From Bacteroidales bacterium (GTDB lineage: Bacteria > Bacteroidota > Bacteroidia > Bacteroidales > WCHB1-69): a stretch of 64,000 nucleotides of DNA. The notes beneath the pieces were generated by a model. That model worked only from the letters and a program-made list of their open reading frames with translations, was not told the origin of the DNA and did no database searches. The DNA lies in NCBI GenBank assembly GCA_024400875.1, contig JAKSMB010000002.1, positions 1 through 64,000 on the forward strand, read 5' to 3'. The position numbers and the translations under genes are program-made. Of the stretch, positions 1-8,732 are shown piece by piece (the stretch's first letter is position 1; every line of letters starts with the position of its first letter).

Positions 1-84
1 TCGATCGGAGATGCCCACGATCCAATCCGGAAATTATCAGAAATTAGTTTTTGTTATTGTTTTTGTACTTGTGCGCAGCAACGA

Positions 85-864
85 TCAACGGCCAATGGTT
101 GCAGTTTTGTTTACGTTTTTGCGCGTAAGCCATTCCTGACGCTCGTTTTCGGGGAATTTCTCTATGGCATATCGCAATGCTGTGCGTGGCATCGTGGCTG
201 CGTGTTTCACCAAAAAACCTTCTACCATCGACTTGTCGCAACGATGCGCTACCTCTCGCAGCATCCATCCTACCGCCTTATGCATCAGGTCGTGCGGATG
301 ATTTACTAATCTCTCAGCATATCGCATAGCAAACGTCGGATCACCCGCTTGCGTGGTCTTCCACGTGCTTACCATCGCTATCCTTTGATGCCACAATACG
401 TCACTTTCTGCTAATTTGTCTAAAATAGCTACTCGGTTTTCTATCTTGCTTGGAACTAGCATCCATTGTCCTAAGATCTTCGGTGCACTTAGGTCCACCA
501 GATCCCAGTTGTTCGCTCTGTCGGCGTATTCCAAATATAGTTTTACCAGTCTATCTCTTTTTTCGATTGTAGCGGCGTCGTTTAATACCTTTTTCCTACA
601 TAGTTGTTGCATCTGGTAGGTGAGGATTAGAAAACCGCATAAGCGCACCTCGTGCCAGGTGTTAGTTAACAGTGCAGGCACTTCTTCTAAGGGCAAATCT
701 ACGGCCGTTTTGGCAATGAACCGTGTCTCCGGTACTTTGATTCCTAAAAACTGATCGCCCTCGCCATATTGGCCTGGAGCCGTTTTAAAAAATCGCATCA
801 ATATCTCGCGTTGCGCATCGTTACGCAACGCCATCATCGCTTCTATGATTTCTGCACTACTCAT
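85..864 (-). CDS. DNA alkylation repair protein, AlkD-like HEAT-repeat family
   Basis: This 259-residue protein resembles the AlkD/DNA alkylation repair family, all-helical HEAT-like glycosylases that remove alkylated bases. Family-like features seen are GIKVPETRFIAK near residue 45, LTNTWHEVRLCGFLIL near 70-85, NNWDLVDLSAPKILG near 125 and HPHDLMHKAVGWMLREV near 190. The start is placed at MSSAEII rather than nine codons upstream, because the longer form would overlap the preceding gene. With this start the gap is 11 bases, as expected for co-transcription with the SDR gene upstream. Family assignment is good; the substrate is not known from sequence. The 84 bases downstream to the window edge hold no gene. 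Confidence 0.85.
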   Translation of the reverse strand: MSSAEIIEAMMALRNDAQREILMRFFKTAPGQYGEGDQFLGIKVPETRFIAKTAVDLPLEEVPALLTNTWHEVRLCGFLILTYQMQQLCRKKVLNDAATIEKRDRLVKLYLEYADRANNWDLVDLSAPKILGQWMLVPSKIENRVAILDKLAESDVLWHQRIAMVSTWKTTQAGDPTFAMRYAERLVNHPHDLMHKAVGWMLREVAHRCDKSMVEGFLVKHAATMPRTALRYAIEKFPENERQEWLTRKNVNKTATIGR

Positions 865-875
865 ACGGTGTTTTT

Positions 876-1652
876 TTAAAACCAACCCCACTTACGTATC
901 AATCGCAACAGGCCGGTTGGGATCAGGGATGCCAGGAAGATGAGTATGCCGTTGTATAACGATGGGATGCTGGCCTTCGCACGGCGCTTAAACATCGCCT
1001 TTACGCCTTTCTTGGCAAGCTTTTCGGGCGTTACTATATAGCCCATTGCCAAGCCGAATTTGGTGGCTTTCTCGTTCAGATTGTATAGTGTTGTGGCAAC
1101 TGCTCCCGGCGATACGGCGGTGACATCCACGCCCTGATATCTTAACTCTACGTGCAGCGACCGGGTGAAGTTCGTAAGGAACGCTTTGGTGGCACTGTAG
1201 GTGGCTAACTTTTGTACGGCAATATGCGAGGTTACAGAACACATATTTAAAATGTAACCCTTCTTGCGCTTCGCCATCTCCTGCCCGAAATAATACGAAA
1301 GCATCGCCGGCGTGGTCATATGTAACGCTAAGATAAGTTTGTTAAATCCTTCCGTATCTTCGATAAAGTCGCGACTGTGGTAAACGCCCGCATTGTTGAT
1401 CAACACTTCTACCAACAGATGTTCTTTTTGACAATAATCAAATAATTCCTTGGCTGCATTTTCTTGCCCTAAATCACGAAGCAGTGCAATTACGTGTACG
1501 GAGTATTCTTCGGTTAGACAGCCTGCCTTTTCGAAGATCGCCTCTTCATTGCTGACAATGATCAAATTGTAGCCATAACCGGCCATAACACGGGCATATT
1601 GATAGCCAATGCCTGAACTTGCTCCCGTGACTAATGCGTATCTGTTGTTCAT
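876..1652 (-). CDS. Short-chain dehydrogenase/reductase
   Basis: A 258-residue classical SDR oxidoreductase with a Rossmann fold. The N-terminus carries the cofactor motif TGASSGIG. NNAG follows near residue 90, and the catalytic Ser and YxxxK are in MCSVTSH and YSATK near residues 140-160. The start at MNNRYALVTGASSG puts the glycine motif at its usual place and leaves 8 bases to the stop of the upstream ferredoxin gene; the open frame extends 23 codons further but overlaps that gene. The C-terminus is hydrophobic (about the last 20 residues), suggesting membrane association. The substrate cannot be told. It lies in a minus-strand run with the EFR1-like and AlkD-like genes. Confidence 0.88.
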   Translation of the reverse strand: MNNRYALVTGASSGIGYQYARVMAGYGYNLIIVSNEEAIFEKAGCLTEEYSVHVIALLRDLGQENAAKELFDYCQKEHLLVEVLINNAGVYHSRDFIEDTEGFNKLILALHMTTPAMLSYYFGQEMAKRKKGYILNMCSVTSHIAVQKLATYSATKAFLTNFTRSLHVELRYQGVDVTAVSPGAVATTLYNLNEKATKFGLAMGYIVTPEKLAKKGVKAMFKRRAKASIPSLYNGILIFLASLIPTGLLRLIRKWGWF

Positions 1653-1660
1653 ATTAATGA

Positions 1661-2560
1661 TTATTTGCCAAAAATCTCTTTGTAACGATGATTTATCTTT
1701 TGGTAGGTTTCTATATAACAATGAAAGAAACCTTCGGTTTTATCGGTGATAATAGGCTCGTTGAGCTCAATATTGTTGATCTTGTTGAAGTCGTAGCCAC
1801 CGTTCACTTTCCATCCCCAGTCTTGTAAGAATCCGATGTCGAAGGCGTCGGTAGGACAGAAGAAAGAGCAGCGCATACACATATTGCAATGATGATGGAA
1901 TTTGAATTCCCCTTTATCGTTGATGTAGATGTTGTGTGTGGGACATTGACGCACGCATTTTCCACATTTGATGCACTTTTTCGGGTCTATTTTATAGAGG
2001 TAGGAGTTCACGTCTCCCGCAATGTACATCGGTTTGGAAACGGTAGCCGCAACTACTTTCGGCCAAAACTTGTACGGTTTCATATTGGGGATGTTGTTCT
2101 GTATCTCGTAAACCAATATGTCGTACAGCTTTTCATCCATCGTCAGCATTTCCTTAATCAGTTTATCCTCAAACTTGAAGTGGATATTGTAAGGCATAAT
2201 AAAATGATATTCGTTTTGAATATCGGCTTTGCAACGTTGCAGTTTGCGCAAAACATACAGGGAGGATGCGTCATTTTCGTGCAATGTTTCTCCTGAGTTT
2301 TTGTAGATGAATGTCTTTATGCCTTGAGGGAATTTTTGTTTACGGATAAACTTCAAGAAGGGATAGGGAGCGGCAAATCCGTAGATGGGGTAGCCGAGAC
2401 CAATAACGTCGTATGCAGAAAGATCCAAACGCTCGTTGTTAAGAGGGTCTATTTCATAGAGTGTCACCGCATATCCGGCTGCTTCCATTTTTGCTTTTAG
2501 TTTGTTGGAAACGTATCGGGTGTTAAAGGTTCCTGTATAGTATATTAGTAAACAATTCAT
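1661..2560 (-). CDS. EFR1-family flavodoxin-ferredoxin fusion protein
   Basis: A 299-residue protein with an N-terminal flavodoxin-like domain (LLIYYTGTFNTRYVSNKL at residues 4-21, an FMN phosphate-loop-like segment) and two C-terminal 4Fe-4S clusters, CIKCGKCVRQCP and CNMCMRCSFFCP, around residues 195-235. This is the layout of the EFR1 ferrodoxin family, which probably shuttles electrons between flavin and iron-sulfur partners in anaerobes; its partner is unknown. It is followed within 8 bases by an SDR gene, so the pair may work together, but that is inference. Confidence 0.85.
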   Translation of the reverse strand: MNCLLIYYTGTFNTRYVSNKLKAKMEAAGYAVTLYEIDPLNNERLDLSAYDVIGLGYPIYGFAAPYPFLKFIRKQKFPQGIKTFIYKNSGETLHENDASSLYVLRKLQRCKADIQNEYHFIMPYNIHFKFEDKLIKEMLTMDEKLYDILVYEIQNNIPNMKPYKFWPKVVAATVSKPMYIAGDVNSYLYKIDPKKCIKCGKCVRQCPTHNIYINDKGEFKFHHHCNMCMRCSFFCPTDAFDIGFLQDWGWKVNGGYDFNKINNIELNEPIITDKTEGFFHCYIETYQKINHRYKEIFGK

Positions 2561-2582
2561 TCGATAGTTTGGGGTAGTCTGA

Positions 2583-3140
2583 TTATTGTTTCTTTTTCAG
2601 CGTGTGATATTGAAAGAATTTTCCGAATTTTCCCAAAGTGTTGGGATTGGCATTTTTCACTCGTTTAAGGAATGTTTTTTTACGAAGTGTTAGAATGTTG
2701 AGCAAGCCACGTCCTTCAAAATATTCGTAGCAACGTTCATAACCAATGTTTTGAATCTGCCAGATGCCATTTTCTTTGACGTAGTCAACGTCATAAATGG
2801 CGGCACCGTGTAGTTTCACTAAGAATTTTTCGTGAAGAAGATGGTCTTCAAGGTACCATTTGGCGTGTGCGTGCAGGGTATCGGAAACTTCAATCTCTCC
2901 TCCGTGAATCAAATGGGTGGAGGGCATATCCAACTTCATGACTTTGCATAGGAAATGCAGCACATCTTCTTTTCCTTGATACGACATCGTGCCATTTCCG
3001 TATGAAGAATGAACCGTTTCGGAGAAACAGTCGGCAATTCCGTCAAAATCGCGCGTGTCGAGACAACGTTGGTATTTGGCCTGAAGCGACCGAATAGCCT
3101 CTATATCCTCTAAACGAGTAATTCTTTCTTCTAATGTCAT
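2583..3140 (-). CDS. NTF2-like / SnoaL-type domain protein
   Basis: A 185-residue protein starting MTLEERITRLEDIEAIRSLQ. The N-terminal helix and the block KYQRCLDTRDFDGIADCF are typical of the SnoaL-like (NTF2 cone fold) family that includes hydroxysteroid- and polyketide-modifying enzymes and many proteins of unknown role. Later segments include the strands HLIHGGEIEV and LHAHAKWYLEDHLL. The catalytic function cannot be assigned. It lies 22 bases upstream of the EFR1-like gene, same strand, and probably heads the four-gene set ending with the AlkD-like gene. Confidence 0.7.
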   Translation of the reverse strand: MTLEERITRLEDIEAIRSLQAKYQRCLDTRDFDGIADCFSETVHSSYGNGTMSYQGKEDVLHFLCKVMKLDMPSTHLIHGGEIEVSDTLHAHAKWYLEDHLLHEKFLVKLHGAAIYDVDYVKENGIWQIQNIGYERCYEYFEGRGLLNILTLRKKTFLKRVKNANPNTLGKFGKFFQYHTLKKKQ

Positions 3141-3195
3141 TATTTATCTGCTTATGGGCGCAAGATAAACAATATTTTCACAAGATGAAATCGAA

Positions 3196-4776
3196 TTATC
3201 GCTTGATTTTGATTTTCTGTCCCAGCTGAATGCTATTCACATTTTTGATGTTGTTGTATTTAGCAATTTCTTCAGCGGTAGTGTGATAGGTTCGTGCGAT
3301 GGAGGACAATGTGTCGCCCTTCTTGACGGTGTAGATGATATCGCTCTTAGGTTCTGGCGTTGGGGTGGTTTTCGCAACGGTGTCTTGCTTTACTATGGTA
3401 GAATCGATGGCAACGCGGGTGGAATCCGTAGCCACGTTGGTGCTGTCTTGCGCTACCACAGGAGCAGGTTGTGTGATGGTCGTACCTTTCTTCACCAACA
3501 GACGTTGTCCCACGCGCAGACTGTTGCTGTGTAGGTGGTTCATCGATTTGAGCTTGCTGGTGGAGATGCCATACTTGCTGGCAATCTTGGAGATGGTTTC
3601 ACCCTTGCGCACCGTGTGATATTTGTTCGGTGTGGTTTGAACGATGACGTCGCCGTTGGCGGTTACGGTATTCAGGTTCTTGGTAGGGTTGAAGTATTCG
3701 TCGTAGTGATATTTCTGGATGCTATCTTTGAGCGCAATGAATTTGGAAACCTCGCTGGCAGGCAAGCGCAATGGATATTCCTGATTAAAGGCCGGGATGA
3801 TGGTTTTCTTATATTGAGGGTTCAAAGTTTTCAAATTGTTCAGGTCAAGTTCGAGAACTTGTGCCACTTGGTCAAGATGAAGTTCCTTGTCCACCATCAC
3901 GGTATCTACGCTGGTAGGGAAGGAGATCGGCGCTGGCGTTATGCCATACAGATTGTGATAGGTCATCATATACAAGGCACCGATATAGGCAGGGAAGTAG
4001 TTTTGCGTTTCTTTGGGGAGGTATGGACAAACACCCCAGAAGTCGGTTTTGCCGCCCGAACGTTGGATGGCTTTGCGAACGTTGCCAGGACCACAGTTGT
4101 AGGCGGAAATGGCTAAACCCCAGTCGTTGAAGATTTTGTATAGGTCACGGAAGTGACGTGCCGCTGCATCGGTGGCCTTATAGGGGTCGCGACGATCGTC
4201 CACGTAGGTGTTTACCTCCAAACCATAAAGCTTGCCTGTGCCGTACATAAACTGCCAAATACCGGTGGCTCCAGCAGGCGACACTGCCGTAGGATTCAAT
4301 GCCGACTCAATGATGGTGATGTAAACCAACTCTTCAGGAACGTCGTATTTGTCAAAAATCTCCTTCATCCATGGATAGTAATATTGAGCTAATCCTAAGA
4401 TGATGGAGGAGGAACGTTGACGCTGAACGGAGTAGAGCTCGATAAATCGTTTTACTCGATCGTTGTAGGCCAAAGGTACGGCGGTGACGATGTGTGATAA
4501 ACGGTTGTATATCAATGAATCATTGTTGTCGTAGGCGGTCGTGTCGTCTTTTAACTTCGACAGTACAGAGTTGGCTTTTGTAAGCTGACTTTCGATATAC
4601 CAGTTGTGTAAGAGAGAGTCCATGATCTTGATTTCCTTATTTGCAAAGATGTCCATATCGGAAATCAAGGATGTTGTGGATTTATTTGTGTCGTTCTCGT
4701 TTACAACGTCTTGAGCGTAAACATTAAGGGTCAATGTCAGTAGTAATATCAGAGTCAGCTTTATGTTTTTAATCAT
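3196..4776 (-). CDS. Lytic transglycosylase with two LysM domains (MltD-like)
   Basis: A 526-residue exported peptidoglycan lytic transglycosylase. The start at MIKNIKLTLILLL gives a clear signal peptide ending near VYAQ; the 15 codons upstream are not signal-like. The SLT domain (about residues 140-270) has the catalytic Glu in IIESALNP, followed by SPAGATGIWQFM and AISAYNCGPGNV. Two LysM peptidoglycan-binding domains follow, starting at YHTVRKGETISKIA and IYTVKKGDTLSSIA, separated by a low-complexity Thr/Val/Asp linker. It cleaves murein glycan strands to anhydromuropeptides in the periplasm. The upstream MORN-repeat gene ends 20 bases before this start. Confidence 0.93.
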   Translation of the reverse strand: MIKNIKLTLILLLTLTLNVYAQDVVNENDTNKSTTSLISDMDIFANKEIKIMDSLLHNWYIESQLTKANSVLSKLKDDTTAYDNNDSLIYNRLSHIVTAVPLAYNDRVKRFIELYSVQRQRSSSIILGLAQYYYPWMKEIFDKYDVPEELVYITIIESALNPTAVSPAGATGIWQFMYGTGKLYGLEVNTYVDDRRDPYKATDAAARHFRDLYKIFNDWGLAISAYNCGPGNVRKAIQRSGGKTDFWGVCPYLPKETQNYFPAYIGALYMMTYHNLYGITPAPISFPTSVDTVMVDKELHLDQVAQVLELDLNNLKTLNPQYKKTIIPAFNQEYPLRLPASEVSKFIALKDSIQKYHYDEYFNPTKNLNTVTANGDVIVQTTPNKYHTVRKGETISKIASKYGISTSKLKSMNHLHSNSLRVGQRLLVKKGTTITQPAPVVAQDSTNVATDSTRVAIDSTIVKQDTVAKTTPTPEPKSDIIYTVKKGDTLSSIARTYHTTAEEIAKYNNIKNVNSIQLGQKIKIKR

Positions 4777-4796
4777 ACGCAATTTATTCGTTAGCA

Positions 4797-6293
4797 CTAT
4801 TTGATAGTGTAGTTGTTCCATTTTAATTCTTTACCTTCTTTGAAAAGGGTGGTAAGGTATTGAACGCCTTCTTCATTATATTGAATCCAGGTTCCTTCTT
4901 GCAATCCCTTTTCATATTTACCAGAAACTTTGATGTTGCCATTCTCCCAGAAAGCCGTGTATTTTCCGTCACGAATGCCATCGTCGTAGTGGATTTTATA
5001 GGCAGGTTTGTCGTTATCAAAAGTGGTGGTCCAAATCCCGGTTTGTTTGCCCCCATCGTATTTTCCATATTCACGGGACTCTCCGTTGCGGTAGGTCCAG
5101 GTTCCCTCTTCGAGGCCTGCTACGTATTCGCCTTTCACAATGGGGATGCCCTCTTCGTCGTATTCGGTGTATTCCCCATCGTATTCGCCGTCCTCGTAGT
5201 GTGCCACAATCATGGTGTCACCCGATGGGTAGAACCATATCCATTCCCCTACTTTCCGTCCCTTTTGGTCATATTCGCCAACGATCTCGAGACTCTTATC
5301 TTGGAAATAGAACTTCCATTCTCCTACGGGTACGGAGTTCTTGTATTTTCCTTTGGAGAGCAATTTTCCCGTTTGGTAATACTCTTTCCAGAGTCCTTGT
5401 CGCAGACCGTTCATGTCGGTAATGCCTTCGTATCGCAGCCATCCATCTTTAAACACGTATCCTTTTATGATCTTGCCTTCGGTGTCGAATTCCCGACGGA
5501 TGCCTTCGGGCTTATCCTTATGATAGGTTGCGATGATGGAAGGTTGTCCGTTTGGATGATAGGCCACACGTCTGTCCAATTGTTTGGTTTCCTTGGCTTC
5601 GTCATCCAATAGGTCGTTTGTATATTTTTCTACGTATAGAAAATTGCCATTTTCGTCATAATATTTGAAGAAACCGTGTTTTTTATCATTGAGATAGGAT
5701 GCCTCCATTTTGAGATTACCATTCTCCCAAAAATACTTCCAGTTTCCTTGTTTCAACCCAGATTTGTCGGTTCTGTTGATGCGCTCGCTTCGTCCCATGA
5801 TGCCGCGATAGTACTTGGTGACTTTAACAACCAAGCCGTCCGAGTTGTATTCTTTTGCCATACCGTGCGCTTTTCCTGCGGCATACGGAATGCTTCTCTT
5901 CAGCCATCCAGCATTGTCGAAGGTTGAAACCACACCGATTATGGAGTCGGCTTGCCAATGGGTGACTGTATAGTCCGTAGAGGTGTAGCGAATCTCTTCG
6001 CCCTCTTTCTTGCCTGCAACGTAATGCTGCGTCAAATATTTTTTTCCATCGTTGTAGAAGGTCCATAAACTATCTAATAGTAGGTTTTTTCGGTTGCCTT
6101 CTGATACGAGATTTCCGTTTTCATCGTAGGATTTCCACCAACCGTCGGGTTGACCATTTACGAGAGTTCCCTCGCTGGATTTTACGCCAGAAGGATAGTA
6201 GAAAACCTTGTAACCATTAGAAATGGTGGAATCCTGCGCATACATGTATGCACATATTGCCAGTAAGCAAAGAATTAGATTCCACCGTTTCAT
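4797..6293 (-). CDS. YwqK/MORN-variant repeat protein, exported
   Basis: A 498-residue protein with a signal peptide (MKRWNLILCLLAICAYMYAQ) followed by about 18 tandem units of 20-25 residues built on patterns such as YYPSGVKSSEGTLVNGQPDG, HPNGQPSIIATYHKDKPEG and FWENGNIKVSGKYEKGLQEG. These are MORN-variant repeats of the YwqK type. Databases often label such proteins toxin-antitoxin YwqK family antitoxin, but nothing here supports a toxin-antitoxin role: the neighbours are a murein transglycosylase and a lipoprotein. An extended beta-hairpin repeat protein at the cell envelope is the safer reading. The start is the fifth codon of the open frame, where the signal sequence begins. Confidence 0.8.
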   Translation of the reverse strand: MKRWNLILCLLAICAYMYAQDSTISNGYKVFYYPSGVKSSEGTLVNGQPDGWWKSYDENGNLVSEGNRKNLLLDSLWTFYNDGKKYLTQHYVAGKKEGEEIRYTSTDYTVTHWQADSIIGVVSTFDNAGWLKRSIPYAAGKAHGMAKEYNSDGLVVKVTKYYRGIMGRSERINRTDKSGLKQGNWKYFWENGNLKMEASYLNDKKHGFFKYYDENGNFLYVEKYTNDLLDDEAKETKQLDRRVAYHPNGQPSIIATYHKDKPEGIRREFDTEGKIIKGYVFKDGWLRYEGITDMNGLRQGLWKEYYQTGKLLSKGKYKNSVPVGEWKFYFQDKSLEIVGEYDQKGRKVGEWIWFYPSGDTMIVAHYEDGEYDGEYTEYDEEGIPIVKGEYVAGLEEGTWTYRNGESREYGKYDGGKQTGIWTTTFDNDKPAYKIHYDDGIRDGKYTAFWENGNIKVSGKYEKGLQEGTWIQYNEEGVQYLTTLFKEGKELKWNNYTIK

Positions 6294-6323
6294 TTTGATT
6301 GTCAATTATTTATTTTTTGATAA

Positions 6324-6770
6324 TTAAGCTTGTTTCACGCCAGTGAATTTGATGATCTCAACACGGGTTTGCAAGGTTGAGAGGATCTGAACTTCGTAAT
6401 AGATGGTCAAGTTCAGTGTGGAACCGTTGAAAACAGCTTCTGACTTGATGTTCTTAATTTGTTCTGTAGCAGTGTTTATGTAGTTGTTGTTTCCGATGAT
6501 GGAGGAGAGGATGGTGGAGATGTAGTCACCATTTGTACTTGTTGCGGAGAAATAGCCGGTGGAGGTTTGTGTCAAAGGAAGACAACCGTAAAGCAGAATA
6601 CCATTTTCGTTCAAAGGATTGCTGGTGATGCGAACATTTCCGTCCTTGGTTGTGCTGTCTTTGATGAAAGTGAAGGTACCTGCGTATTTACCTGCATAGT
6701 TGTTTGTACCTGTACATGCTGCGAAGCCTATTACGAGCAGTACGAAGATTGGGAATAAGAATCTTTTCAT
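6324..6770 (-). CDS. Hypothetical lipoprotein
   Basis: A 148-residue protein with a lipoprotein signal (MKRFLFPIFVLLVIGFAAC, lipobox ending at Cys19). The mature part is short, beta-rich and polar: it opens with YAGKYAGTFTF, resembling small lipocalin-like domains, but I do not recognise a family. The gene lies between lgt and the MORN-repeat gene on the same strand, spaced 36 and 30 bases, so it could be co-transcribed with either. Function unknown. Confidence 0.7.
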   Translation of the reverse strand: MKRFLFPIFVLLVIGFAACTGTNNYAGKYAGTFTFIKDSTTKDGNVRITSNPLNENGILLYGCLPLTQTSTGYFSATSTNGDYISTILSSIIGNNNYINTATEQIKNIKSEAVFNGSTLNLTIYYEVQILSTLQTRVEIIKFTGVKQA

Positions 6771-6806
6771 TTTTTTGAGTGTTAATTATAATTATTATTG
6801 GATTAT

Positions 6807-7709
6807 CTATTTTTTAGAATAGGCGTTGCCGGTTTCTTTATACTGACATTCCGGATAGGAAGGCTTAACGAAAGAGTAGATAAGCAGACCTAATCCGATG
6901 AGGATGATAGGGATGCTCAAAATCTGTCCGTTGTTCAGTGCATGTCCAACTTCACGGGCAACTTGCACTTCTTTAAAGTTTTCGATGATAAATCGAGCGG
7001 TGAAAATCACAAAGAGTGTAATACCGGATGTTCGTCCGGCTGCCACTTTGCCTTTCGCAAACTTAAAGTAATAGATTGCTAAACCCAGGAAGACAAGCAG
7101 ATACACGATAGATTCGTATAGTTGAGAAGGATGACGGAGCGTTCCTGCTACGCCTAAGCCGCCGTATATGAAATCAAAAGCCCAAGGTACGTCAGTGATG
7201 CTACCTACGATTTCATGGTTCATAAGATTGCCAATACGCACAAAGGCGGCTGCAATAGGGATGGCGATGCCTAATCGGTCTAACAACCAGAAAATGTTGA
7301 TTTTATGTCTCCAAGTATAATAGATGATGAACAATAGGATAGCGATGACTGCGCCGTGACTGGCCAGACCTTGATATCCTACAAATTTACCATCGTGGAT
7401 AGGGAGGATAATCTCTAACGGATTGGTAATGAATTGTTCTGGTTCATAAAACAGAAAATGACCTAATCGCAAGCCTACGATGGTCCAGATGATGGTCCAG
7501 ATGGATATTTTATCTAACAATTTCTGGGATACGTTTTCAACTTTGAAGATTTTCTGGAAGGTGAAATAGGCAAGCATAAAGCCGGTGGCGAGCAGAATGC
7601 CATACCATCGAACTTCGATGGAGCCAATGTGGAAGGCAATTGGATTTGCTTTCCAAGTCACCGCCAACAAGGTGTTCATAAGTGTGCTTTGTATAGATGC
7701 TAATGTCAT
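6807..7709 (-). CDS. lgt: Prolipoprotein diacylglyceryl transferase
   Basis: Lgt transfers diacylglycerol from phosphatidylglycerol to the lipobox Cys of prolipoproteins at the inner membrane. The 300-residue protein has about seven hydrophobic segments and family motifs: FHIGSIEVRWYGILLATGF near residues 26-45, GLASHGAVIAI, the conserved RIGNLMNHEIVG near 158-170 and HPSQLYES near 195. A second Met at codon 11 (7679) is an equally plausible start. It sits 12 bases downstream of galE and probably belongs to the rfbA-PIG-L-galE-lgt run. Confidence 0.95.
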   Translation of the reverse strand: MTLASIQSTLMNTLLAVTWKANPIAFHIGSIEVRWYGILLATGFMLAYFTFQKIFKVENVSQKLLDKISIWTIIWTIVGLRLGHFLFYEPEQFITNPLEIILPIHDGKFVGYQGLASHGAVIAILLFIIYYTWRHKINIFWLLDRLGIAIPIAAAFVRIGNLMNHEIVGSITDVPWAFDFIYGGLGVAGTLRHPSQLYESIVYLLVFLGLAIYYFKFAKGKVAAGRTSGITLFVIFTARFIIENFKEVQVAREVGHALNNGQILSIPIILIGLGLLIYSFVKPSYPECQYKETGNAYSKK

Positions 7710-7721
7710 AATTCAAATATT

Positions 7722-8732
7722 TTAAAATCCTTCAGGATTGTTTCTCTGCCAGTTCCAGCTGTCGCGACACATCTCGGTGATGTCGTATTGTGCTAGCCAT
7801 CCTAATTCGCGATAGGCCTTCGAAGGGTCGGAGAAGCAGGTAGCGATATCTCCAGCGCGTCGAGGTTTAATGCTGTATGGAATTTTTATGTTATTTGCTT
7901 CTTCGAAGGCGTGGATTACATCCAAAACGGAGTATCCTTTGCCCGTTCCTAAGTTGTAGATGTCGAGGCCGCAGTTTCGCTCGATGGCCTGTAGCGCTTT
8001 GACGTGTCCGGCGGCAAGGTCCACAACGTGGATGTAGTCGCGAACGCCGGTGCCGTCGTGCGTGTCGTAGTCGTTGCCGAAGACGCCCAGCTCGGCGCGT
8101 TTGCCAATGGCCACCTGGGTGATGTAAGGCATCAGGTTGTTGGGGATGCCGTTGGGGTTCTCACCGATGAGACCGCTCGGATGCGCCCCGATAGGGTTGA
8201 AATAACGCAATAGTACGACGTTCCATTCCGAATCGGCTGTGTGCATGTCGGTGAGTATCTGCTCCAACATGCTCTTTGTCCACCCGTAGGGGTTGGTGCA
8301 TTGTCCTTTGGGACAGTTTTCGGTGATGGGAATCTCAACGGGAGAGCCGTACACGGTGGCGGAAGAACTGAAGATGATGTTCTTGCAATGGTGCTGGCGC
8401 ATCACATCCAACAAGGTCAGCGTACCGTTGATGTTGTTGTCGTAATATTCCCAAGGCATGCTAACGGATTCACCAACAGCCTTTAATCCGGCAAAGTGGA
8501 TGCAGGCATCAATGGAATGGCTGGAGAAGATCTCCTCCAAACGTTGGCGATCTCGGATGTCGGCTTTATAGAAGGGTATCTCCTGGCCAACAATGGTAGC
8601 AACACGGCGCAACGACTCTGGATTGGAGTTGCACAAGTTGTCGATCACCACCACTTGATGATGGGCTTGTATCAGTTCAATGATGGTGTGCGAGCCGATG
8701 AAACCGGCGCCACCAGTGACGAGAATGTTCAT
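7722..8732 (-). CDS. galE: UDP-glucose 4-epimerase
   Basis: A 336-residue extended SDR that interconverts UDP-glucose and UDP-galactose using NAD. It shows GGAGFIGSHT at residues 7-16, the catalytic Ser in FSSSATVYG and YxxxK in YGWTKSM near 145-155, and GALE-type blocks FNPIGAHPSGLIGE and GTGVRDYIHVVDLA. The length is normal. The start codon overlaps the stop of the upstream PIG-L-like gene by 4 bases, so translation is probably coupled. With rfbA it supplies sugar nucleotides for surface glycans. Confidence 0.96.
   Translation of the reverse strand: MNILVTGGAGFIGSHTIIELIQAHHQVVVIDNLCNSNPESLRRVATIVGQEIPFYKADIRDRQRLEEIFSSHSIDACIHFAGLKAVGESVSMPWEYYDNNINGTLTLLDVMRQHHCKNIIFSSSATVYGSPVEIPITENCPKGQCTNPYGWTKSMLEQILTDMHTADSEWNVVLLRYFNPIGAHPSGLIGENPNGIPNNLMPYITQVAIGKRAELGVFGNDYDTHDGTGVRDYIHVVDLAAGHVKALQAIERNCGLDIYNLGTGKGYSVLDVIHAFEEANNIKIPYSIKPRRAGDIATCFSDPSKAYRELGWLAQYDITEMCRDSWNWQRNNPEGF

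Noticed and set aside
4797..6293. MORN-repeat gene as the antitoxin of a toxin-antitoxin system
   Set aside because: This label is common in databases, but there is no toxin gene next to it and the protein is exported.
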